A stretch of DNA of 64,000 bases from Hordeum vulgare subsp. vulgare. Taxonomy: Eukaryota; Streptophyta; Magnoliopsida; Poales; Poaceae. The DNA lies in NCBI RefSeq assembly GCF_904849725.1, contig NC_058521.1, positions 565,398,176 to 565,462,175 of the forward strand. The letters are read 5' to 3'. The notes beneath the pieces were generated by a model. It ran no database searches and was not told the origin of the DNA. It saw only the letters and a program-made list of their open reading frames with translations. A program made the translations under genes and the position numbers. Of this stretch, positions 32,813 to 45,642 are shown piece by piece. Each line of letters begins with the position of its first letter. Positions within the stretch are counted from its first letter, which is position 1.

Positions 32813-34646
32813 TGTTGGAAATATGCCCTAGAGGCAATAATAAATTAGTTATTATTATATTTCCTTGTTCATAATAATCGTTTATTATCCATGCTAGAAT
32901 TGTATTGATTGGAAACTCAAATACATGTGTGGATACATAGACAACACACTGTCCCTAGTGAGCCTCTAGTTGACTAGTTCGTTGATCAAAGATGGTCAAG
33001 GTTTCCTGGCCATAGGCAAGTGTTGTCACTTGATAATGGGATCACATCATTAGGAGAATCATGTGATGGACAAAGACCCAAATTATATACGTAGCATATT
33101 GATCGTGCCATTTTATTGCTATTTTTTTGTGCGTGTCAAGTATTTGTTCCTATGACAATGAGATCATATAACTCACTGGCACCGGAGGAATACCTTGTGT
33201 ACATCAAACATCACAACGTAACTGGGTGACTATAAAGGTGTTCTATAGGTATCTACGAAGGTGTCCGTTGAGTTAGTATCGATCAAGACTAGGATTTGTC
33301 ACTCCGTGTGACGGAGAGGTATCTCGGGGCCCACTCGGTAATACAACATCACACACAAGCCTTGCAAGCAATGTGACTCAAGTGTAAGTCACGGGATCTT
33401 GTATTACGGAACGAGTAAAGAGACTTGTCGGTAACGATATTGAAATAGGTATGCGGATACTGACGATCGAATCTCGGGCAAGTAACATACCGAAGGACAA
33501 AGGGAATGACATACAGGATTGCCTGAATCCTTGACACTAAGGTTCAACCGATAAGATCTTCGGAGAATATGTAGGATCCAATATGGGCATCCAGGTCCCA
33601 CTATTGGATATTGACCGAGGAGTACCTCGGGGCATGTCTACATAGTTCTCGAACCCGCACGGTCTGCACACTTAAGGTTTGGCGATGTTTTAGTATAGTT
33701 GAGTTATATGTGTGGTTACCGAATGTTGTTCAGAGTCCCGGATGAGATCACAGACGTCACGAGGGTTTCCGGAATGGTCCGGAGATGAATATTGATATAT
33801 AGGATGACCTCATTTGGTTACCGGAAAGTTTTCGGGCATTACCGGGAATGTACCAGGAGTGACGAATGGGTTCCGGATGTTCACCGGGAGGGGGTCAACC
33901 CACCCGGGGAAGCCCATAGGCCTTAGGGGTGCCGCACCAACCCTTGGTGGGCTGGTGGGACAGCCCAAAAGGGCCCTATGCGCAGGAGATAGAAAATCAA
34001 AGAGAAAAGGAAAAAAAAAAGGTGGGAAGGAAGGGAAGGACTCCACCTTCCATTCCTAGTTGGTCTAGGATTGGAGGTGGACTCCTCCACCTCCTTGGCC
34101 GGCGGACCCTTGGGGTCTTGGACCCCAAGGCAAGCCTCCACTCCCCTCCTCCTATATATAGTGGAGTTCTAGGGATGATTTGAGACAACTTTTGCCACGG
34201 CAGCCCGACCACAAACACCACGGTTTTTCCTCTAGATCGTATTTCTGCGAAGCTCGGACGGAGCCCTGCAGGAGTAGATCCTTCACCACCACCGGAGCGC
34301 CGTCACACTGTCGGAGAACTCATCTACTTCTCCGTATTGCTTGCTGGATCAAGAAGGCCAAGATCATCGTCGAGCTGTACGTGTGCTGAACGCGGAGGTG
34401 TGGTCCGTTCGGCACTAGATCGAAGCGGATCGTGGGACGGATCGCGGGACGGTTCGTGGGACGGTTCGTGGGGCGGATCGAGGGACGTGAGGACGTTCCA
34501 CTACATAAACCGCATTTCTTAACACTTCCTGTTGTGCGATCTACAAGGGTACGTAGATCCAAATCTCCTCTCATAGATGGACATCACCATGATAGGTCTT
34601 CGTGCGCGTAGGAATTTTTTTGTTTCCCATGCAACGTTCCCCAACA
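32813..34646 (+). repeat. 5' LTR of element 4
   Basis: 1834 bp, TGTTGGAAATATGCCCTAGA to ACGTTCCCCAACA. TATATATA box at 34153-34160. Confidence 0.95.
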
Positions 34647-34647
34647 G

Positions 34648-34666
34648 TGGTATCAGAGCTAGGTTC
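34648..34666 (+). other. Primer binding site of element 4
   Basis: TGGTATCAGAGCTAGGTTC matches the classical initiator-Met tRNA 3'-end complement, TGGTATCAGAGC. It is the only exact version in the window. Confidence 0.85.
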
Positions 34667-35895
34667 ATGCGTAAATGTAATCTTGAGTAGAACACAAAGG
34701 GTTTTGTGGACGGCCATGTTCGATTTTCTGCCCTCCTTAGTCTTTTCTCGATTCAGCGGTATTGTTGGATTGAAGCGGCCCGGACCGACATTATTCGTAC
34801 GCTTACGAAAGACTAGTTTCATCGCTTGACATGCAACCTCGTTGCATAAAGATGACTGGCGGGTGTCTGTTTCTTCAACTTTAGTTGAATTGGTTTTGAC
34901 CGAGGCGGTCCTTGGAGAGGTTAAATAGCAATTTGCACATCTCCGTTGTGGTTTTTGCGTAAGTAAGATGCGATCTACTAGATACCCATAGCAACCACGT
35001 AAAACATGCAACAACAATTAGAGGACGTCTAACATGTTTTTGCAGAGTATGCTTGTGATATGATATGGCCAATGACGTGATGTGATATATTGGATGTATG
35101 AGATGATCATGTTGTAATAGTTTATATCGACTTGCACGTCGATGGTACGGCAACCGGCAGGAGCCATAGGGTTGTCTTTAAACTAACATTTGTGCTTGGA
35201 GATGCGTTTACTATATTGCTAGGACGTAGCTTTAGTAGTAATAGCATGAGTAGCACGACAACCCCGATGGCGACACGTTGATGGAGATCATGATGATGGA
35301 GATCATGGTGTGGGGTCGGTGACAAGAAGATCGTGCCGGTGCTTTGGTGATGGAGATCAAGAAGCACATGATGATGGCCATATCATGTCACTTATGAACT
35401 GCATGTGATGTTAATCCTTTTATGCACCTTATTTTGCTTAGAATGATGGTTGCATTATGAGGTGATCTCTCACTAAAATTTCAAGACGAAATTGTGTTCT
35501 CCCCAACTGTGCAGCGTTGCTACAGTTCATCGTTTTGAGACACCACGTGATGATCGGGTGTGATAGACTCAACATTCACATACAACGGGTGCAAAACAGT
35601 TGCACATGCGGAACACTCGGGTTAAACTTGATGAGCCTAGCATGTGCAGACATGGCCTCAAAACACAAGAGACCGAAAGGTCAAGCATGAAACGTATAGT
35701 TGATATGATTAGCATAGAGATGCTTACCACTGAAATTATTCTGGACTCACGTGATGATCGTACTTGAGATAGTGGATTTGGATCATGTACCACTCAAATG
35801 ACTAGAGAGATGTACTTTTTGAGTGGGAGTTCTTAAGTAATATGATTAATTGAACTAATTATCATGAACATAGTCTAATGGTCTTTGCGAATTAC
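34667..35895 (+). other. Leader of element 4
   Basis: Non-coding leader. GATGGAGATCA motifs at about 35278-35362. Conserved antisense ORFs at 35122-35367 and 35569-35793. Confidence 0.7.
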
Positions 35896-36830
35896 GATGT
35901 AGCTTGCACTATAGCTCTACTGTTTTTATATGTTCCTTGAGAAAATTTAGTTGAAAGTTCATAGTAGCAACTTTGCGGACCGAGTCCGTAAAACTAAGGA
36001 TTGTCCTCATTGCTGCGCAGAAGGCTTATGTCCTTAATGCACCACTCAGTGTGCTGCACCTCGGGCGTCGTCTGTGCATGTTGCGAACATCTGACATACA
36101 CGTCTTTGATGACTACATGATAGTTCAGTGCGCAATACTTAATGGCTTAGAAGCAAGGCGCCGAAGACGTTTTGAAAACGTCGCAGAACATAAGAGATGT
36201 TCAAAGAGATGAAATTGAGATTTCATGCTCGTGCCCTTGTTGAGAGGTGTAAGACCTCCGACAAGATTCTTTGCCTACAAAGTAAAGGAGAAAAGCTCAA
36301 ATCGTTGAGCATGTTCTCAGATTGTCTGAGTACAACAATCGCTTGAATCAAGTGGGAGTTAATCTTCCAGATGAGATAGTGATGGTTCTCCAAAGTCACT
36401 GCCACTAAGCTACTAGAGCTTCGTGATGAACTATAAACAAATCAAGGATAGATATGATGATGCTTAAGTGATTCGCAATGTTTGACACTGCGAAAGTAGA
36501 AATCAAGAAGGAGCATCAATTGTTGATGGTTAGTAAATCCACTAGTTTGAAGAAGGGCAATGGCTAGAAGGGATACTTCATGAAACAACAAACGAGTTGC
36601 TGCTCTAATGAAGAAACCCAAGATTGAACCCAAACCTAAGACTAAGTGCTTCTGTTATGAGGGGAACGGTCACTGAGGCAGAGCTTCCCTAGATACTTGG
36701 TAGATAAGAAGGTTGGCAAAGTCGACAAAAGTATATTTGATGTACATGATATTGATGTGTACTTTACTAGTACTCCTAGTAGCACGAGGGTATTGGATAC
36801 CGGTTCGGTTGCTAAGTGATTAGTAACTCG
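35896..36830 (+). pseudogene. Decayed gag-protease of element 4
   Basis: Islands match gag of element 3 but with many frame changes. At the place of the gag ATG it reads TAGCTTGCACTATAGCTC, so there is no start codon. The zinc-knuckle remnant CFCYEGNGH is followed by a stop (about 36647-36677), and the protease DTGSVAK by a stop (about 36800-36818). It shares these lesions with element 5 and, in part, elements 1 and 2. Confidence 0.75.
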
Positions 36831-39688
36831 AAATGAAAGCTACGGTATAAACGGAGACTAGCTAAAGGCGAGGTGACGATACGTGTTGGAAGTGTTTCCG
36901 AGGTTGATGTTATAAAACATCGCACGCTCCCTCTGTCATCGGGATAGGTGGTAAAAACTAAATAATTGTTATTTGGTGTTTGCGTTGAGCATGAACATGA
37001 TTGAATCGTGTTTGTTGCAATACGATTATTCATTTAAAAGGAATAATAGTTGTTCTATTTGCTTGAATAATTACCTTCAATGGTTTATTGAATCTCGATC
37101 GTAGAGTTACACATGTTCATAATATTGGTGCCAAAAATATACAAAGTAATAACGATAGTACCACTTAGTTCTGGCACTGCTACTTGAGTCATGTTGGTAC
37201 AAAATGCATGAAGAAGCTCCATGCTGATGGTTCTTTGTACTCACTCAGTTTTGAAACGTTTGAGATATGCAAATCATACCTGCTAGTATAAATGCATGAA
37301 GAAACTCCATGCGGATGGATCGTTTGGACTCATTTGATTTTGAATCACTTGAGACATGCAAATCATGCCACATGAATATGAGAGTAACTTGTTGGGAGTA
37401 ATACATTTTTTATGTGTGCAGTCTAACAAGTGCTGAGGCATGCAGTGGATATCGTTATGTTCTTACTTCATTGACAATTTGAGTAGATACATGAGTATTT
37501 ACTTGATTAATCACAAGTCTGAAATATTGAAAAGTTCAAGGCTATTTCAGAGTGAACATCGTCGTGACAAGAAGATAAACTGTCTACGGTATGATCATAG
37601 AGATGAATATCTAAGTTACGAGTTTTGGTACGCAGTTAAGACAATGTGGAAATTGTTTCGCAGTTCATGCCACCTGGAACACCATAGTGTGATGATGTGT
37701 CTAAACGTCATGGCCACACCCTATTGGATATAGCGCATAATATGATGTCTCTTATAGAATCTCCGCTATCGTTTATGGGTTATGCACTAGAGATAACCGC
37801 ATTCACTTTAAATAGGGCATCGCGTATTTCCGTTGAAATGACACAGTATGGACTATGGTTTGGAGAAACCTGAGCTGTCGTTTCTTAAAATTTTGGGGCT
37901 GCGATGCTTATGTGAAAAAGTTTCAGTGTGATAAGCTCGGACCCAAAGCGGATAAATGCATCTTCATAGGATATCCAAAACTGTTGGATGCATCTCCTAT
38001 CTCAGATCCGGAAGCAAAGTATTTGTTTCTAGAAATGTGTCCTTTCTCGAGGAAAGGTTTCTCTCAAAAGAATTGAGTGGGAGGGTGGTAGAACTTGATG
38101 AGGTTAGTGAACCATCACTTCAACCAGTGTGTAGCAGGGTGCAGGAAGATGTTCCTGTGGAGCCTACACCAATTGAAGTGGAAGCTGATGAAGGTATTCA
38201 TAGAGCTTCGAATCAAGTTACTACAAAGGTCGTAGGTCGACAAGGTCGCGTACTACTACAGAGTGGTACAGTAACCCTGTCTTGGAGGTCATGTTGTTGA
38301 ACAACAATGAACCTACAAGCTATGGAGAAGCAATGGTGGGCCCGGATTCCGACATATGGCTGGAGGCCATGAAATCCGAGAGAGGATCTATGTATGAAAA
38401 CAAAGTGTAGACTTTGGAAGAACTACTTGATGGTAGTAAGACTATTAAGTAAAGATGGATCTTTAAAAGGAAGACAGACGATGATGGTGATAAATCACTA
38501 TTAAAGAAAAGCTCGACTTGTCGCAAAGATGTTTCCGACAAGATCAAATAGTTCACTATGATGAGACTTTCTCACTCGTAGCGATGCTAAAAGTCTGTTA
38601 GAATTATGTTAGTAGTTGATGCATTATTTATGAAATATTGCACATAGGATGTCAAAACATTGTTTCCTCGACAGTTTCCTTGAGGAAAGATTGTATGTGA
38701 TACAACGAGAAGGTTTTGTCGATCCTAAGGATACTAACAAGTATGCAAGCTCCAGCGATCCTTTTATGGACTGGTGCAAGCATCAGGGAGTTGGAATATA
38801 CGCTTTGATGGGATGATCAAAGCTTTTGGGTTTGTACAAGGTTTATGAGAAACTTGTATTTCCAAAGAAGTGAGTGGGAGCACTATAGTTTTTCTGATAA
38901 AGTATATGTGGTTGATATATTGTTGATCAGAAATAATGTAGAATTTCTGGAAAGCATAAAGGTTATTTGAAAGGGGTTTTTCAAAGGAAGACCTGGATAT
39001 AGCTACTTAAAACATTAAGCATCAAGATCTATGGAGATAGATCAAAATGTTGAAACAGAACTTTCAAATGAAATGCATACCTTGACAAGTTTTTGAAGGA
39101 GTTCAAAATAGATCAGCAAAGAAGGAGTTCTTGGCTGTATTTTAAGGTGTGAATATGAGTAAGACTCAAAAGTTCGACCACAGAAGAAAGAGAAATGATG
39201 AAGATCGTCCCCTATGCCTTAACCGTAGACTCTACAATATGCCATGCTGTGTACCGCATCTGATATGTGCCTTGCCACAAGTCTGTTAAGAGGTACAAAG
39301 AGTGATCCAGGATTGAATCACTGAACAACGGTCAAAGTTATCCTTAGTAACTAATGGACTAAGGAATTTTTCTCAATTATGGAGGTGGTTAAAGAGTTCG
39401 TCATAAAGGGTTACGTCGATGCAAGCTTTGACACTAATCCGAATAACTATGAGTAGTGAAACGGATTCGTATAGTAGAGTAGATATTTGGAGTATTTCTT
39501 AATAGCACATAGTAGCAACATCTATAACATGACATAAAAATTTGTAAAGCACGCAGGGATCTGAAGGATTCAAAACCGTTGACTAAAACCTCTCTCACGA
39601 GCAAGACGTGATCAAACCCCAGAACTATATGAGTGTTGGATTCGTTGAAATCACATGGTGATGTGAACTAGATTATTGACTCTAGTGC
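36831..39688 (+). pseudogene. Decayed integrase, reverse transcriptase and RNase H of element 4
   Basis: Integrase islands at about 37160-37800 (KSEILKSSRLFQSE region) and 37855-38090 (FWGCDAYVKK and CIFIGYPK), the linker at 38090-38400, reverse transcriptase remnants at 38400-39050, and RNase H and tail remnants at 39180-39650 (GYVDASFDT-like codons near 39410). Stops and small deletions throughout. Confidence 0.7.
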
Positions 39689-39698
39689 AAGTGGGAGA
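39689..39698 (+). other. Polypurine tract of element 4
   Basis: AAGTGGGAGA just before the 3' LTR. Confidence 0.75.
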
Positions 39699-39699
39699 C

Positions 39700-41527
39700 T
39701 GTTGGAAATATGCCCTAGAGGCAATAATAAATTAGTTATTATTATATTTCCTTGTTCATAATAATCGTTTATTATCCATGCTAGAATTGTATTGATTGGA
39801 AACTCAAATACATGTGTGGATATATAGACAACACACTGTCCCTAGTGAGCCTCTAGTTGACTAGTTCGTTGATCAAAGATGGTCAAGGTTTCCTGGCCAT
39901 AGGCAAGTATTGTCACTTGATAACGGGATCACATCATTAGGAGAATCATGTGATGGACAAAGACCCAAATTATATACGTAGCATATTGATCGTGTCATTT
40001 TATTGCTATTGTTTTCTGTGTGTCAAGTTCTTTTTTCCTATGACCATGAGATTATATAACTCACTGGCACCGGAGGAATACCTTGTGTGCATCAAACGTC
40101 ACAACGTAACTGGGTGACTACAAAGGTGTTCTACAAGTATCTCCGAAGGTGTCCGTTGAGTTAGTATGGATCACGCCGGATTTGTCACTCCGTGTGACGA
40201 AGAGGTATCTCGGGGCCCACTCGGTAATACAACATCACACACAAGCCTTGCAAGCAATGTGACTAAGTGTAAGTCACGGGATCTTGTATTACAAAACGAG
40301 TAAAGAGACTTGCCGGTAACGAGATTGAAATAGGTATGCGGATACCGACGATCGAATCTCGGGCAAGTAACATACCGAAGGACAAAGGGAATGACATACG
40401 GGATTGCCTGAATCCTTGACACTGAGGTTCAACCGATAAGATATTCGGAGAATATGTAGAATCCAATATGGGCATCCAGGTCCGCCATTGGATATTGACC
40501 GAGGAGTACCTCGGGGCATGTCTACATAGTTCTCAAACCCGCAGGGTCTGCACATTTAAGGTTTGACGATGTTTTATTTTAGTTGAGTTATATGTGTGGT
40601 TATCGAATGTTGTTCGGAGTCCCGGATGAGATCACAGACGTCACGAGGGTTTCGGGAATGGTCCGGAGATGTAGATTGATATATAGGATGACCTCATTTG
40701 GTTACCGGAAAGTTTTCGGGCATTACCGGGAATGTACCGGGAGTGACGAATGGGTTCCGGATGTTCACCGGGAGGGGGCCAACCCACCCGGGGAAGCCCA
40801 CAAGCCTTAGGGGTACCGCACCAGCCCTTGGTGGGCTGGTGGGACAGCCCAAAAGGGCCCTATGCGCAGAGATAGAAAATCAATGAGAAAAGGAAAAAAA
40901 AGGTGGGAAAGAAGGGAAGGACTCCACCTTCCAATCCTAGTTGGACTAGGATTGGAGGTGGACTCCTCCACCTCCTTGGCCAGCGGAACCTTGGGGTCTT
41001 GGACCCCAAGGCAAGCATTCCCTCCCGTCCTCCTATATATAGTGGAGTTCTAGGGCTGATTTGAGACAACTTTTGCCACGGCAGCCCGACCACAAACACC
41101 ACGGTTTTTCCTGTAGATCGTATTTCTGCGGTGCTCGGGAGGAGCCCTGCAGGAGTAGATCCTTCACCACCATTGGAGCGCCATCACGCTGCCGGAGAAC
41201 TCATCTACTTCTCCGTCTTGCTTGCTGGATCAAGAAGGCCGAGATCATCGTCGAGCTGTACGTGTGCTGAACACGTAGGTGCCGTCCGTTCGGCACTAGA
41301 TCGGAGCGGATCGTGGGATGGATTGCGGGACGGTTCGTGGGATGGTTCGCGGTGCGGATCGAGGGACGTGAGGACGTTCCACTACATCAACCGCATTTCT
41401 TAACGCTTCGTGCTGTGCAATCTACAAGGGAACGTAGATCCAAATCTAATCTCGTAGATGGACATCACCATGATAGGTCTTCGTGCGCGTAGGATTTTTT
41501 TTGTTTCCCATGCGACGTTCCCCAACA
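39700..41527 (+). repeat. 3' LTR of element 4
   Basis: 1828 bp from TGTTGGAAATATGCCCTAGA to GCGACGTTCCCCAACA, followed by TTAGG. Confidence 0.95.
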
Positions 41528-42396
41528 TTAGGAGATTATAACATGCCTCTAGCTCTTCTGTTCCAAAGATTTTTCTCCTTTGTTATTGACACTTTCTGCA
41601 CAGTTGAGGAGGTTTTCCAGGCTTTTCAGACAAATAGCATGATCAACATGTTTCACGTGCCTCTCTCTGACAGGGCCCACCAAGAGTTGGAATGAGTCAC
41701 TTTCTTACTCCAGAATCTTGATAGAGATCCATATTGCCATGATGTTTGGCTTTGGAGTAGTGAGTGTAAAGCTTATTCTACTAAGAAATATCCATGTGCA
41801 TCTGCCCATTTTTCCCAACCCCTTGCTCGGTTGGATTTGGAAAAGTTGTTGCACCATGAAAATCAAGATGTTTGCCTGGATGCTCATCATGGACAGACTC
41901 AACACACAGGATATGCTCGAACGCCGTCATTGGAAAGTGTCTGATTCAAAACTATGTGTTCTTTGTCATGCCAGGGTCAAAGAAGATAGGGCTCATCTCT
42001 TTTTTAACTGCCTTTTCAGCATCAGGGTTTGGAACTACCTTCAGATCTCCTGGCAGGGTACTTCCTTGTGGAACACTTCATTGGCAGCCAGGAAAGATTT
42101 TCAGCATCCTTTTTTCTCTGAAGTAGTGTTCACTGCTTGCTGGAATATTTGGACAGTCCGAAATGTAAGGATTTTCAACAATGAGCGTCCTAGGTTCAGT
42201 AAATGGAAGTCTAGCTTCACTCATGATATCTCCCTTTTAGCTCATAGGATTAAGGCTAGATTTAGGGATGCTCTCCTTAAGTGGATCTCTTTCCTACCTC
42301 CTTGAGGTTTGTATCTCTTCCCCCATCCCCATTGTATATTCTAATCCTCTCATGTACATATACTCTCTTTTTACTGGAATAAAGGAAAAAGGTGTG
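41528..42396 (+). pseudogene. LINE 3' part with zinc-binding domain
   Basis: Continues ORF2 across the element 4 insertion. The open frame 41718-42305 carries CCTMKIKMFAWMLIMDRLNT, the Cys/His pattern CVLCHARVKEDRAHLFFNC and VWNYLQI, the zf-RVT domain found at the C-terminus of plant LINE ORF2. Stop at 42303-42305, then a short 3' tail with AATAAAGGAAAAAGG. Part of the frame before 41718 is broken. Confidence 0.85.
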
Positions 42397-42419
42397 GGGT
42401 GATTCCCTATAGTAACTGG

Positions 42420-42840
42420 TAAAAAAAACTAAATCTCTACATTGTAATTTAAATAGCCATAGAGAGATAGGGAAAGAGACATAATTTTGATCCATCTCCG
42501 GGATGTCAATATCATGTTTCACACAAAAGGATTTTACATCTTCAAAAAGATTGTCCCAACCATTGTATCTAAGTCTAGCGAGCAACTCCTTTGTGTTAGA
42601 AACACAATCTAATGCATTTGCAATGTCCAAAGATTTATTTTGAAGTTTGGCACACAAGACATCTGTAATTGTGATGATTCTTTCCATTAAGTGCAGAATT
42701 AACACAAAATGGAATGTGACTAGGATTTTCAAGGAACCTCGAGCATCTCCTCTCGAGTTCCTTGTTGCTGAACGATCAGTTGCTACACTTCTTAGCACTG
42801 GAACAGTTGCAGCAAACATCTTTAACAATTATTTGATAGA
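42420..42840 (-). pseudogene. hAT-like (ZMYM1/DUF4371-type) transposase fragment
   Basis: The minus-strand frame 42277-42828 includes FCVKHDIDIPEMDQNYV, preceded by LLARLRYNGWDNLFEDVKS and LQNKSLDIANALDCV. I recognise this from plant TTF-type/zinc finger MYM-type 1-like proteins, which derive from hAT transposases. Only about 110 residues of one region are present, with no flanking terminal repeats. The last part of the ORF is antisense to the LINE tail and is not real coding. Confidence 0.6.
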
Positions 42841-43009
42841 TTTGTAGTGTGAACTCCACCTCGTCCCTTTGTAAAAATCGTATTTGATTGGCCCCTCATC
42901 TCGTGTCAAGCTCTCCCAATTCAATCTCTCTAGCAATTTTAGTTGCCCGGTTTTCTAGCAGCTCATCGTTGCGTTTGGGAGATGCAATAACTGTATTTAC
43001 TATAAAATT

Positions 43010-43755
43010 GGCATTCTGACGATGAGGCTGATCTCTTCATTGGTAACTAGGTTGTCACTTGAAGTAGATGGAGCATGGACTGAAGCTTTGTAAGCACCGC
43101 TTGACTTGTTGTGCAACTCATCTTTGTCTTTGAGACATTTCATGAGAAACAATCCTTCCAATGATTTCAGTAGGCTTGAGATCTTTGTAGTTGGGCATCA
43201 TTTGGATTAATGTGCACACGGTGTCGTATCTTCCATCCAAAGCTCTAGGTATCTTCTTGATGATGAATTTGTTGGTCATCTCTTCACTTCCTAAGCCGAC
43301 AATCTCATTTGTGATGAGAGCTAGCCTAGAATACATCTCAGCGACTCATTCAGCATCCTTCATCTTGATCTTGTCAAGCTGACTTTGAAGCACATCCAAC
43401 TTAGATTCTCTAACATAATCGATACCTTCGTGCAGATCAATCAAAGTATCCAAATTTCCTTTGTATTCTCAAGGCCACTGATTTTACTGAATTCTTCGGG
43501 ACACAAGCAGTTGAACAAGATGTCACAGGCTTGAGCATTGCATTGCATCGTCTTCAATTCTTCTGTTGTGGCATCACGATCCAGTTCTCTTCCTTCTCCG
43601 AAGAAATCACCTTGCACACCAACAAGAAAAACAGCCCAAACGTGAGGATTATGACCAAAAATATGCATTTGCATCTTATGCTTCCAACTAGCAAAATTAG
43701 TGCCATCGAAATATAGATATCCACGGTGATAATTTCCATCACTAGACGCTATACT
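43010..43755 (-). pseudogene. gag fragment of a different copia family (UBN2-type)
   Basis: Two minus-strand frames: 43441-43674 (MQMHIFGHNPHVWAV, then TTEELKTMQCNAQACDILF) and 43118-43336 (MYSRLALITNEIVGLGSEEM, then MMPNYKDLKPTEIIGRIVSH). Upstream codons read SSDGNYHRG and FDGTNFASWKHKM, but the expected ATG is ATA at about 43750. This is the UBN2/DUF4219-type gag of another copia family, not BARE. Frameshifts at about 43340-43440. No pol or LTR was found with it. Confidence 0.8.
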
Positions 43756-43769
43756 CTCCTAGGTTGTAC

Positions 43770-45480
43770 AACCAATGCAATGGAGACATTTACGACCAAA
43801 CAAAAGGTCATAAATTAGAACCAGCCTGGTCCATTCCGGTCGTTTGCATGGGCCAAGCCCAATAATTCAGCCCATTAAATGTTTTTTTTCTCTTTAATTT
43901 TCTTAGCTGCATGGGCCTGGCCCAATAATTTTTCCTTTTATTTTCTGGGATGGAGCCTTTTACTGAGCAATTTTTTTATAGTCCACTATTGTTTTGGGCC
44001 ACAACCTTTTTAGTCCAGTTCTTGTTTGGGCCTTGGCCTTTTATTTTAAGAGATGCAACCTTTTAACTATTTTTTTACAGTCAACTCTTATTTACAGTCA
44101 AGGTCATGTTCTTCATATTTCAATAAATATGCCGATAACTAAACAATCAATATTTAAATAGACAGAAACAGACGCAATACTTCAAATTACAGCAAGGAGC
44201 AATATAATCTGCTACATCATATAACACACATACAAATGTGATCAACATGAAGTTTACAATCAGGTAACAACAAGAAGCAATCTGCTCTACAAGTGTATAG
44301 TCTATCACATGAGCCAAGTTCTGCTACATGTATTACACACATACAAATAGGATCAACATAAAGGGCTTCATTACTACCAGAACTAGCTCCAATGAGCTTG
44401 AACTATGCTTCTTCCGACTTCTTTGTCCTGATGCTCACGAAGAATGCATCTGCACGTTATACAAAAAATAGTTAGGAACAAAATAAAAGTAAATCTAACA
44501 GCATATTTAATAGTAAATAACAGAACAATGCAATAAATTCGTACACAACATTGTAAAGAGCACAAGCCAAGACAACAATAAATTGGTACTAAATCAAGAA
44601 ATAACCATCTGAAATGAAGTTAATGAGACATTTTAGAATCAACTTGATAGTTTATAGTAATGTTTGCATTAGACACACCCAGAACTAAAATTATACATAA
44701 ATGCCTAAATTCCAATTCCCAATGCCTTAGTTCAGTAAACACTAAGCATGGTACATAGTAAAGATTTGACACAACCAGAACTGAAATCATTCACTCTATC
44801 AAGTATATCTACAATGATGCAGCACATAAGAAAAGATAGATTCACCATCAGGAAGTATATTAATTGCTTGACTGCATATCTAAACTGAACATTCATTCCT
44901 AGTGTGTGCAAACAAAACTTTTGCATAATTGCCAACTGTACCATTGCAACATATAAGGAGCAAGTAACTATCCAGAACAAAGAGGTAACCAGCAGCCATG
45001 GACACTTTTAGTTCACTCTTTAGTTTTACCAAAGGAGGAAGTTAAAACAACATCCCTTGAAGTGATGGTGATAGACGTCAACTACAGTGTCGTAAGGCAT
45101 CACTTTAATTTTAAGGCCCCAATGTAGTTGCCCTTGTCAAGTTCCGTACATGCTAAAAAATTCTTGTATGATTAGAGGCTATAGGCATCACCATTAACCG
45201 GTACATACATAGGTGTAGCATATGGTATGCCAGTTAAAATTAACCAACTTATATGAAGCAATAGGTGCACATTACTTGTTCTTATAAAAAACCTTCATGT
45301 AATTAATTCCATCTTCCTAGAATCATGGCAGGAATCAGCAGCACATCCTGAAGGGTCCGCTAATAAGCAATCGTGCAACCTATCCTTGCTCAGCGAGGAT
45401 AGCAATCAATCATGGAAGTACGACTAGAAACCAAGCTGTACCGTTAAGCAAGCCGTCTTATCAACGATAGTACCTACAAG
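43770..45480. other. AT-rich stretch, probable body of a CACTA-like composite
   Basis: No gene supported. TTTACGACCAAACAAAAGG at 43787 resembles the TACGACCA/TGGTCGTA motifs near the CACTA-type terminus at 54374. A degenerate direct repeat of about 111 bp (ACACACATACAAAT at about 44224 and 44335) and another of about 97 bp (ACACAACCAGAACT-like at 44671 and 44768) are visible. A short minus-strand exon-like segment lies at 44385-44455, but I cannot identify it. Confidence 0.35.
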
Positions 45481-45642
45481 GTTGTACCTTCTAACGCAGG
45501 TGGCATCAGAGAACCATAGAAATCGCACTTACAAACAGTTATTAATGATATACGCTGCCAGAAATCACCTAAGTAGTAACCAAATCCATGCCACAAGGGA
45601 CGCATGTAAAAAGCACCACGTAGTGGAACCCTGTAGTTGCAC

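Larger units (their letters stand above)
32813..41527 (+). mobile_element. Copia element 4, complete with both LTRs
   Basis: 8715 bp: LTR 32813-34646, LTR 39700-41527, primer binding site, polypurine tract and a perfect TTAGG target duplication. It is inserted in the LINE. The two LTRs look very similar over the parts I compared, so the insertion is probably recent, but the internal coding region is heavily decayed. It must therefore have moved using proteins from other elements. Confidence 0.95.
21945..42396 (+). mobile_element. LINE (non-LTR retrotransposon), split by two copia elements
   Basis: Three plus-strand pieces in the correct order: ORF1 and endonuclease (about 21945-23440), reverse transcriptase (about 31761-32812), and the zinc-binding C-terminal domain with the 3' end (41528 to about 42396). 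Copia element 3 (23441 to about 31760) and copia element 4 (32813-41527) lie between them. About 1 kb of ORF2 between endonuclease and reverse transcriptase is missing at the 31760 junction. The 5' end is probably truncated. The 3' end is near the ATAAAGGAAAAAGG at about 42382-42396. No target duplication was recognised. Confidence 0.85.

Noticed and set aside
43735..43760. CACTAGACGCTATACTCTCC as the left end of the CACTA-type element
   Set aside because: It lacks the CACTACAAGAAA terminus that would match 54374, and the same bases encode the gag N-terminus (SSDGNYHRG) on the minus strand.
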